From Escarpia spicata (taxonomy: Eukaryota; Annelida; Polychaeta; Sabellida; Siboglinidae), in contig OZ023209.1 of the NCBI GenBank assembly GCA_963995525.1, forward strand, positions 36,201,679-36,265,678: a stretch of 64,000 bases of DNA, given 5' to 3'. How positions within the stretch are numbered: position 1 is the stretch's first letter; each line of letters opens with the position of its first letter. Under the pieces are notes generated by a model that saw only the letters and a list, made by a program, of their open reading frames with translations, ran no database searches and was not told the origin of the DNA. Shown here piece after piece: positions 54,961-64,000 of this stretch. Made by a program: the position numbers and the translations under genes.

Positions 54961-55118
54961 ACTGACAAACAGTTTCATGGACCGTCATAGACCATGTCAC
55001 TCCATATCGGAGTCGTCTTCTGATAGTAGTGGGTCGACTCCCATGTCTGTCGATGTGACCGGTCTATTTTCGCAATTATCGCCGTTACAGCGGCAAACAC
55101 CAGTACATGTTAACCCAT

Positions 55119-56496
55119 TCAGCTTGCACGAGCAACGAACACCAGCAATGTCTTACATTTGCAGCTGACACATTCAAGAACTGCCTGTGGAGCTGGTGGA
55201 TTGTCCGTCCAATGTACCAAAATGTCTCCGTCAACAGTCCAACCATTGTCATAAGGGGATGGCACTGGTCGCCGTGCCGTCAAGCAGTGTCGACAAATGG
55301 TTGCCTGATAGTTAGCACGCTTGGTGTGTTGGTCACATGCTTCCTTGCATGGTGGCAACTTTCCTGGATCGGTTGTCCTCGACCCAAACATGGTATGTCG
55401 CAATCTGTTCACATAAAACACTTGTAATTGCCCATACAGGGCGCACACTGCCGCTTCACCTTCCTGCAACAGTTCCTTATCGGCGACTAAGGATATGCCA
55501 TGTGTCTGCAATGGAACACAGAGCAAGAAGTACCCCTAGACATGGTTTCTCTGGCAAGGGCCATTTATCAGCTGAGACATAATCCATGTCCAGGAAGAAT
55601 GAGCGTACTGTTGACATCTGAAAGCTTCACACTGGCACAGCAGCGATTCACAGAATTTTGCTGATCGCTTGGACCAAATGAAAAGTTCTGGTCATCATAC
55701 ATTGATATTGTAGGTTTATTGCTGCAATTTATTCGGTCCACCACAGAAGCCGATTGGAACTTGCACGTTCAGTGTTTGCTAGAGATGATGCCATGGTTTG
55801 CAGCATATGACAGGATAAATTATGCAAGATAATTGCCTGCATATGTTCTACAAATTATGATACTTCCGGAACGTCATCCAGACGCGCGCGCGCACACATA
55901 CACACACACACACGCACGCACACACGTACACACGCTTATCAATGGTGACTTTGCAGTGCAAAGATCGACAGGAAATTAATTTGGCGGCATCCCGCATGAC
56001 CAAACCATTGAAGTGACTGCAAACCGGGACACGAAACCTCGTGGTGGAATTGTAGGAATCACACTAAGTCATGGAGCAGTTCTTAAGTGGATGGTATTTA
56101 GGGCTGACCGAGGTGAATACTTCCGTATGTGCAGGGAAATGTCTGGACAACCGGGTGCAACTACAAGTGACCAACGGATGCTGGGAAAAGACGTGTTGCA
56201 GAAGACGAAGCGGCTGTGCGACGCATTGAGACATGCATCACAAACTGGATTAACCCTTTTCAAACAGATTATAAACTCTGTCATCTGGCTTCTGGAAGAA
56301 ATGCAACAAGTGACATTTCAGCTGAAGTCAACCCAAACATATCGGCGACAAAGGATTTTCCAAGTTTGGCCATGGTACTTCTGAAGGAACGTTGCTCACG
56401 TAGCAGTTTGTAGCCTTTTGCTTTACCGTGACCAACAAACGCGCTGGTTGAGTCACAACCACTAAATGCGTGATAGCCAATCAGGGCTTCACACAT
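55119..56496 (-). pseudogene. Broken gene of the HAFxGCDSTS family
   Basis: Minus strand. 56496-56285 reads ALIGYHAFSGCDSTSAFVGH, then GKAKGYKLLREQRSF and MSLVAFLPEAR. This is a protein family widespread in marine invertebrates and fish, whose HAFxGCDxTSAFxGKGK block resembles the helix-hairpin part of FEN1/XPG-type nucleases. Decayed sequence follows, then 55526-55160 with DQHTKRANYQATICRHCLTA, PVPSPYDNGWTVDGDILVHW and NPPAPQAVLECVSCKCK, the family's usual C-terminus. The N-terminal part and many frames in between are lost. The family has no established function that I can cite; transposon-linked spread is likely. Confidence 0.7.
55887..55936. repeat. (CG)n/(CA)n short microsatellite
   Basis: GCGCGCGCGCACACATACACACACACACACG-type tract inside the decayed gene. 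Confidence 0.85.
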
Positions 56497-56567
56497 GTCT
56501 GGTCCGATGGTAGATCCAATTTGAGTGATATTTATAGTAGTAATAGATGTCCCTTACGAGTTACGCT

Positions 56568-56740
56568 GGCGCGCCCTGGTGGAAATCCCATGTTAAGAGA
56601 TAGGGATTTCCACCAGACCGCGCCATGCGCTTACGCTTGGATTATGCAAATGAGGTCTTTGGCGCGCTCTGGTGGAAGTGCAATTGACCAATCACGAGCG
56701 AGCTGGGCATTGTGGGCGTGGCTAGTTATGCAAATGAGCT
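56568..56740 (-). promoter_or_regulatory. Promoter-like motif cluster with a long hairpin
   Basis: Contains a 14-bp perfect hairpin CTGGTGGAAATCCC / GGGATTTCCACCAG (56576-56589, 56603-56616) extended outward by GGCGCG / CGCGCC; three copies of CCACCAGNNCGCGCC-type words; two ATGCAAAT octamers (about 56645 and 56727); a CCAAT box (about 56685); and a GGGCGTGGC box (about 56714). The cluster lies just upstream of the minus-strand HAFxGCDSTS relic, so it may be its former promoter, or part of an uncharacterised short repeat. Confidence 0.4.
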
Positions 56741-56754
56741 TGGAAAAGTAGTTC

Positions 56755-56905
56755 CGACCCCGGGTTAAAGCATAGGGTTTTTTAGCCCATGTTAAAGCAT
56801 AGGCCATTTTTATCGCAAAGGTATCCGACCACTTTTCGAATTTTTATCCCGGGTTAAAGCATAGGGATTTTTATCGCAAAGGTACGCGACCACTTTTTGA
56901 ATAAA
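56755..56905. repeat. Tandem duplication, units of about 80 bp
   Basis: CCCGGGTTAAAGCATAGGG followed by TTTTTATCGCAAAGGTA and CGACCACTTTTYGAAT appears twice, with an extra partial GTTAAAGCATAGG copy in the first. Confidence 0.85.
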
Positions 56906-56909
56906 ATAA

Positions 56910-58185
56910 AACATACCGAATATCATTTGAATATGTCACACACGAGATTGCTTGACCCGTAGGTCCAGGCTTCGCCAAGGGACCGAGCCTTTATTTGTTT
57001 GACTATGACATGTCGAATATGTGGTGTTATAGTAAGGCGTAATGTATAACAAAAGGGGTTATAAATTCAACGGAGACCGTTTTGTCTGAAGTAATGTATA
57101 CGATATGTAGATTATATATAGGACTATGTTATACCAGAGCCTATAGCCTCGTTTTGTTTTGTTTTTCGAACAGAGCGACCATTTTAGAATTAACCCTTTG
57201 GTGTCTGTTACAAAAACCCGTACTCGACACGTGTCTGGACACGTTTGTTTGTCGCAAGCACGCGCACCCTGTATGATGTTATGGTACGCGCAGTAATTTT
57301 GTACACGAAGTGAGTTGTTCAAGCAGATAGTGCTTTGGTTAGACCTCGTATTGAACTTGCGCGTGTGTAATGTAATCCCTTCACGTGATAAGTGACAAGA
57401 TAAACAGCGGCGACGTAAACAACTACGACCATCGCAGAGGCCCTTCACCTGCCCGTGTCGACAGAGACGATTAACGTCAAAGGGACACCATCGACACTAA
57501 CTCCCGATCATGCTATAGCGAGTGAAAAATGTCCCTGTTAACTGGTATAAACTGGTATAAATCAAGCCTCAAGGTTCTGTGTTGAAAAAACAGCCGTGTA
57601 TCTGTCCCGTGTTAATAAGGCATAGCCATAGGAAATTATACGAACTTGTCAGCTAAAACATTCAAAGTACCAGCTATCTGTGTAATATTTTGGTCAAACT
57701 GTTTGTCGTGTAACAGTATTTGTCAGTGCTTACCAATGGTCACAGTGGGTATCCTGTTTGTAAACTGTTTTGAAGGGGTATTCCCTGTTCAAACCTCATC
57801 TATTTAAATAAACACGCTATGAATGATGCACAAGGTCAATGGCGACTCGATCGACTTGATGCCAAAGAGCCTATATCAAGAAAAGACGGCGCAGTCCTTG
57901 CTTTCTTCATTGTTCGAGGAAAGTGAAGCGTTATGTTAGAACAGTACAGACACATAATAACCTCCCAGATAAGATGTACCAGTATTTATATAGTTTACCG
58001 TATTAAGGGTCAAGTGTACACAGGAACATTATAATGTTTTTATCCTTTTTTGCACTTTAGTATTTAAATTCGTGCTTCTTCGTTAAAACCTTTGAAACCG
58101 ACTTCTGTCGTAAAACAAATAACCTGGCACGGGTAATCGAAAATGAACTCATAGATTCATACATAGATACATAGAGATATACATA
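56910..58185. other. Non-coding, nothing recognised
   Basis: No coding resemblance. It ends in CATAGATACATAGAGATATA simple sequence, just before the giant inverted repeat begins. Confidence 0.4.
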
Positions 58186-58189
58186 GATA

Positions 58190-58757
58190 CATCAAGAGAG
58201 GAGACTATGACCAAGAGAGCCCGCGAGACTATGGATGACACGAGACAAGAGACGAGAGTACGGACGAGACAAGAGCCGGGACTATGACCGAGATGTGTCA
58301 CGAGACTTCGGATGGCACATCACACGAGACGAGACTATGACCGAGATGTGTCACGAGACTTCGGATGACACATCACACGAGAGTACCGACGAGACAAGAG
58401 ATACGCCACGAGACTACGGATGATACATCAAGAGAGGAGACTATGGCCGAGAGAGCCCGCGAGACTATGGATGACACGAGACAAGAGACGAGAGTACGGA
58501 CGAGACAAGAGACGGGACTATGTCCGATATGTGTCACGAGACTTCGGATGACACATCACACGAGAGTACCGACGAGACAAGAGATGCCACGAGACTACGG
58601 ATGACACGAGATAAGAGACGAGACTATGACCGAGATATGTCACGAGACTTCGGATGACACATCGCACGAGAGTACCGACGAGACAAGAGAGGCCGCGAGA
58701 CTACGGATGACACGAGATAAGAGACGAGACTATGACCGAGATGTGTCACGAGACTAC
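58190..58757 (+). repeat. GAGAC-type complex tandem repeat, left outer block
   Basis: Blocks built from GACGAGACTATGACCGAGAT, GTGTCACGAGACTTCGGATG, ACACATCACACGAGAGTACC and GACGAGACAAGAGA recur in varied order. Frames through it read Arg-Asp-rich peptides in several registers, and it is not a gene. Confidence 0.9.
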
Positions 58758-58758
58758 G

Positions 58759-58928
<170 letters not shown>

Positions 58929-58929
58929 T

Positions 58930-59350
58930 GGGTTATCGAGTGAGATCCCGCAAAAGGGCGCAAATAGACGGGTTATTGCGTGAGATCCCCTCAAAAGGAA
59001 GCAAAGCAAAGCAAATAGACGGGTGAGATCCCTGAAAAGGAAGCAAAGCAAAGCAAATAGACGGGTGAGATCCCTCAAAAGGAAGCAAAGCAAAGCAAAT
59101 AGACGGGTGAGATCCCTGAAAAGGAAGCAAAGCAAAGCAAATAGACGGGTGAGATCCCTCAAAAGGAAGCAAAGCAAAGCAAATAGACGGGTGAGATCCC
59201 TCAAAAGGAAGCAAAGCAAAGCAAATAGACGGGTGAGATCCCTCAAAAGGGAGCAATGGAGCAAATAGACAGGTAAAAAGGGAGCAATGGAGCAAATAGA
59301 CAGGTAAAAAGGGAGCAATGGAGCAAATAGACAGGTAAAAAGGGAGCAAT
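58930..59350 (+). repeat. 42-bp and 31-bp minisatellites, left arm
   Basis: Six to seven units of 42 bp (GGGTGAGATCCCTCAAAAGG plus AAGCAAAGCAAAGCAAATAGAC), followed by about three and a half units of 31 bp (GGGAGCAATGGAGCAAATAG plus ACAGGTAAAAA). The right arm has fewer 42-bp units. Confidence 0.95.
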
Positions 59351-59467
59351 GGAGCAAATAACGGGACTACGATCATATGTCACAAGATTACGGATGACAC
59401 ATCACACGTTATGTCACGAGACTACGGATGACACATCACACGTTATGTCACGAGATTACGGATGAAT

Positions 59468-60246
59468 TTTTAGTGTCGGGTAGTACTCGGAACTTTTTAG
59501 TGTCGGTAGTACTCGGAACTTTTTAGTGTCGGTAGTAATCGGAACTTTTTAGTGTCGGTAGTACTCGGAACGTTTTAGTGTCGGTAGTACTCGGAACTTT
59601 TTAGTGTCGGTAGTACTCGGATCTTTTTAGTGTCGGTAGTACTCGGAACTTTTTAGTGTCGGTAGTACTCGGAACTTTTTAGTGTCGGTAGTACTCGGAA
59701 CTTTTTAGTGTCGGTAGTACTCGGAACTTTTTAGTGTCGGTAGTACTCGGAACGTTTTAGTGTCGGTAGTACTCGGAACTTTTTAGTGTCGGTAGTACTC
59801 GGAACTTTTTAGTGTCGGTAGTACTCGGAACTTTTTAGTGTCGGTAGTACTCGGAACGTTTTAGTGTCGGTAGTACTCGGAACTTTTTAGTGTCGGTAGT
59901 ACTCGGAACTTTTTAGTGTCGGTAGTACTCGGAACTTTTTAGTGTCGGTAGTACTCAGAACTTTTTAGTGTCGGTAGTACTCGGAACTTTTTAGTGTCGG
60001 TAGTACTCGGAACTTTTTAGTGTCGGTAGTACTCGGAACTTTTTAGTGTCGGTAGTACTCGGAACTTTTTAGTGTCGGTAGTACTCGGAACTTTTTAGTG
60101 TCGGTAGTACTCGGATCTTTTTAGTGTCGGTAGTACTCGGAATTTTTTAGTGTCGGTAGTACTCGGAACTTTTTAGTGTCGGTAGTACTCGGATCTTTTT
60201 AGTGTCGGTAGTACTCGGAACTTTTTAGTGTCGGTAGTACTCGGAA
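59468..60246 (+). repeat. 26-bp minisatellite, left arm, about 30 copies
   Basis: Unit CTTTTTAGTGTCGGTAGTAC plus TCGGAA. Units vary at few positions (CGGATC, CGTTTT, TAATCG). The mirror block in the right arm is 62236-62966, about 28 copies. Confidence 0.97.
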
Positions 60247-60960
60247 CGAGACTATGACCGAGATATGTCACGAGTCTACGGATGATACATCACACGTTAT
60301 GTCACGAGACTTCGGATGTCACATCACACAAGATTACGGATGACACATAACGCGAGAGTACCGATGAGACAAGATATGTCACGCGAGACTTCGGATGACA
60401 CGAGACAAGAGACGAGACTACGACCGAGAGATGTCACGAGACTTCGGATGACACGATACAAGAGACGAGACTATGACCGAGATATGTCACGAGTCTACGG
60501 ATGACACATCACACGTTATGTCACGAGACTTCGGATGTTACATCACACAAGATATAACGCGAGAGTACCGACGAGACAAGAGATGTCACGCGAGACTTCG
60601 GATGACACGAGACAAGAGACGAGACTACGACCGAGAGATGTCACGAGACTTCGGATGACACGAGACAAGAGACGAGACTACGACCGAGATGTGTCACGAG
60701 ACTTCGGATGACACATCACACGAGAGTACTGACGAGATAAGAGATGCCGCGAGACTACGGATGACACATCACACATCACACGAGAGTACTGACGAGATAA
60801 GAGATACCGCGAGACTACGGATGACACATCACACATCACACGAGAGGCCGCGAGACTACGGATGACAATAACACGTGACACGAATTGAACACAGTAAGGA
60901 CAACCACCTGTCAGGACTTCATTCAAAGAGGTGACCATCAAGGTTCCCAACACCACTCAA

Positions 60961-61523
60961 CGGATACTAATGTAATTAGTCAGAGTATTGCCATCTACTG
61001 ATCATGACAGATCTCTATTCGTGGGCACACTTCCGGGAATACCCGAAGCACAGAGGCTGCCACGACAGTCAAGTAACATCCGGTGCGACATCACTACCGA
61101 CGTAGCGCCCCTAGTATAGGCTGCCATAGCAAGCGAATTTGAAAACTGCTATGCCCGAAACACTAAACTATATACACTAATTTTCGGTGTCATCTCATTT
61201 GCATAAACAATCAGACCGAACGTACATCACGTGACTTCCCTTAACACACACAAAACACAAAAACTGTGCACGTCCATGAGAGAGACGACATTCGACACCA
61301 CCTGTTATGTCTGTGTGTAGTTCACTACGGACGTTAGCTGGTAATCTATGTGTGTAGTTCAGTAGAGACGTTAGCCAGTGATGTATCTGTGTAGTTCAGC
61401 ACGGAGACTTTAGCCTGTTATGTATATGTGTAACAAATTTGCAGGATTCTGTGACAAACGAAACACCAAACACTTAGATCAGTGTGCGACAAGAATCAAA
61501 GTTGTCGGATAAAGAAAACACCA
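60961..61523. other. Unique spacer of the giant inverted repeat
   Basis: 563 bp with no long open frame. It contains three imperfect repeats of about 38 bp with the core TGTGTAGTTCAGTA-GACGTTAGCC (about 61310-61420). A CATTTGCAT octamer-like word is at 61197. Nothing resembles a transposase. Confidence 0.8.
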
Positions 61524-62235
61524 TTGAGTGGTGTTGGGAACCTTGATGGTCACCTCTTTGAATGAAGTCCTGACAGGTGGTTGTCCTTACTGTGTTCAAT
61601 TCGTGTCACGTGTTATTGTCATCCGTAGTCTCGCGGCCTCTCGTGTGATGTGTGATGTGTCATCCGTAGTCTCGCGGTATCTCTTATCTCGTCAGTACTC
61701 TCGTGTGATGTGTGATGTGTCATCCGTAGTCTCGCGGCATCTCTTATCTCGTCAGTACTCTCGTGTGATGTGTCATCCGAAGTCTCGTGACACATCTCGG
61801 TCGTAGTCTCGTCTCTTGTCTCGTGTCATCCGAAGTCTCGTGACATCTCTCGGTCGTAGTCTCGTCTCTTGTCTCGTGTCATCCGAAGTCTCGCGTGACA
61901 TCTCCGGTCTCGTCGGTACTCTCGCGTTATATCTTGTGTGATGTAACATCCGAAGTCTCGTGACATAACGTGTGATGTGTCATCCGTAGACTCGTGACAT
62001 ATCTCGGTCATAGTCTCGTCTCTTGTATCGTGTCATCCGAAGTCTCGTGACATCTCTCGGTCGTAGTCTCGTCTCTTGTCTCGTGTCATCCGAAGTCTCG
62101 CGTGACATATCTTGTCTCATCGGTACTCTCGCGTTATGTGTCATCCGTAATCTTGTGTGATGTGACATCCGAAGTCTCGTGACATAACGTGTGATGTATC
62201 ATCCGTAGACTCGTGACATATCTCGGTCATAGTCT

Positions 62236-62966
62236 CGTTCCGAGTACTACCGACACTAAAAAGTTCCGAGTACTACCGACACTAAAAAGTTCCGAGTACT
62301 ACCGACACTAAAAAGTTCCGAGTACTACCGACACTAAAAAGTTCCGAGTACTACCGACACTAAAACGTTCCGAGTACTACCGACACTAAAAAGTTCCGAG
62401 TACTACCGACACTAAAAAGTTCCGAGTACTACCGACACTAAAAAGTTCCGAGTACTACCGACACTAAAAAGTTCCGAGTACTACCGACACTAAAAAGTTC
62501 CGAGTACTACCGACACTAAAAAGTTCCGAGTACTACCGACACTAAAAAGATCCGAGTACTACCGACACTAAAAAGTTCCGAGTACTACCGACACTAAAAC
62601 GTTCCGAGTACTACCGACACTAAAAAGTTCCGATTACTACCGACACTAAAAAGATCCGAGTACTACCGACACTAAAAAGTTCCGAGTACTACCGACACTA
62701 AAAAGTTCCGAGTACTACCGACACTAAAAAGTTCCGAGTACTACCGACACTAAAAAGTTCCGAGTACTACCGACACTAAAAAGATCCGAGTACTACCGAC
62801 ACTAAAAAGTTCCGAGTACTACCGACACTAAAACGTTCCGAGTACTACCGACACTAAAAAGTTCCGAGTACTACCGACACTAAAAAGTTCCGATTACTAC
62901 CGACACTAAAAAGTTCCGAGTACTACCGACACTAAAAAGTTCCGAGTACTACCCGACACTAAAAAT
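62236..62966 (-). repeat. 26-bp minisatellite, right arm, about 28 copies
   Basis: Reverse complement of the left block (TTCCGAGTACTACCGACACT plus AAAAAG). The order of variant units is not the same as in the left arm, showing independent change of the arms. Confidence 0.96.
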
Positions 62967-63059
62967 TCATCCGTAATCTCGTGACATAACGTGTGATGTG
63001 TCATCCGTAGTCTCGTGACATAACGTGTGATGTGTCATCCGTAATCTTGTGACATATGA

Positions 63060-63415
63060 TCGTAGTCCCGTTATTTGCTCCATTGCTCCCTTTTTACCTG
63101 TCTATTTGCTCCATTGCTCCCTTTTTACCTGTCTATTTGCTCCATTGCTCCCTTTTTACCTGTCTATTTGCTCCATTGCTCCCTTTTGAGGGATCTCACC
63201 CGTCTATTTGCTTTGCTTTGCTTCCTTTTGAGGGATCTCACCCGTCTATTTGCTTTGCTTTGCTTCCTTTTGAGGGATCTCACCCGTCTATTTGCTTTGC
63301 TTTGCTTCCTTTTGAGGGATCTCACCCGTCTATTTGCTTTGCTTTGCTTCCTTTTGAGGGGATCTCACGCAATAACCCGTCTATTTGCGCCCTTTTGCGG
63401 GATCTCACTCGATAA
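63060..63415 (-). repeat. 31-bp and 42-bp minisatellites, right arm
   Basis: Mirror of 58930-59350, with about four 42-bp units instead of six or seven. Confidence 0.94.
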
Positions 63416-63418
63416 CCC

Positions 63419-63592
<174 letters not shown>

Positions 63593-64000
63593 CCGTAGTC
63601 TCGTGACACATCTCGGTCATAGTCTCGTCTCTTATCTCGTGTCATCCGTAGTCTCGCGGCCTCTCTTGTCTCGTCGGTACTCTCGTGTGATGTGTCATCC
63701 GAAGTCTCGTGACATATCTCGGTCATAGTCTCGTCTCTTATCTCGTGTCATCCGTAGTCTCGTGGCATCTCTTGTCTCGTCGGTACTCTCGTGTGATGTG
63801 TCATCCGAAGTCTCGTGACACATATCGGACATAGTCCCGTCTCTTGTCTCGTCCGTACTCTCGTCTCTTATCTCGTGTCATCCATAGTCTCGCGGGCTCT
63901 CTCGGTCATAGTCTCCTCTCTTGATGTATCATCCGTAGTCTCGTGGCGTATCTCTTGTCTCGTCGGTACTCTCGTGTGATGTGTCATCCGAAGTCTCGTG

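Noticed and set aside
57059..57448. 129-codon minus-strand frame, Cys-rich
   Set aside because: No recognisable motif, irregular Cys spacing, and low-complexity AT-rich C-terminal half. Probably chance.
59468..62966. CRISPR-like array (regular 26-bp units)
   Set aside because: Units are contiguous with no unique spacers, and the context is animal genome. It is a minisatellite in an inverted pair.

Overview
This is a stretch of repeat-rich invertebrate animal genome. Evidence: multi-exon genes with GT-AG introns (and one GC-AG), long introns filled with decayed non-LTR retrotransposons (CR1-like, L2-like, RTE/jockey-like), Penelope-like elements, a Ty3-type LTR element, a hAT-derived gene relic, a MITE, many micro- and minisatellites, and a 200-N assembly gap at 13244-13443. 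No bacterial operon, phage or CRISPR structure is present. My best guess is an invertebrate deuterostome of amphioxus type, but a lophotrochozoan fits the repeat content as well and the sequence does not decide it.

Layout. 1-3.4 kb: mostly non-coding, with one possible orphan exon. 3.4-7.9 kb (minus): the last three recognisable exons of a GH27 alpha-galactosidase / alpha-N-acetylgalactosaminidase gene, split by a CR1-like LINE. 8.4-11.9 kb (plus): a decayed L2-like LINE carrying a 366-bp near-identical direct repeat. 12.8-13.8 kb: simple repeats and the gap. 14.0 kb: an orphan terminal exon resembling the tail of the large receptor downstream. 16.0-16.6 and 19.4-21.1 kb: minisatellites.

21.6-41.6 kb (plus) is the main gene. 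Seventeen exons join in frame into a predicted type I receptor of about 775 residues: signal peptide, a six-bladed YWTD (LDLR class B) propeller, EGF, CUB, EGF, a Thr/Pro mucin-like stalk, one transmembrane helix, and a cytoplasmic tail with repeated Tyr-x-x-Leu motifs encoded by tandemly duplicated exons. Intron 3 (8.9 kb) holds an antisense hAT-derived pseudogene and a nearly complete decayed Ty3-type retrotransposon with short LTRs.

41.7-52.7 kb is a transposon graveyard: a CR1-like LINE fragment, an L2 endonuclease fragment with a trinucleotide expansion, two Penelope-like fragments with GIY-YIG domains, an almost full-length L2-like LINE, and a roughly 170-185 bp satellite interrupted by these insertions. 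One Penelope-like fragment is bounded by inverted repeats carrying hammerhead-ribozyme-like motifs. 55.1-56.5 kb (minus) holds a broken gene of the HAFxGCDSTS family, with promoter-like motifs just upstream.

58.2-64.0 kb is a very large imperfect inverted repeat. Its arms are at least 2.5 kb and built almost wholly of nested tandem repeats. They surround a 563-bp spacer, an architecture like foldback transposons. The right arm runs off the window.
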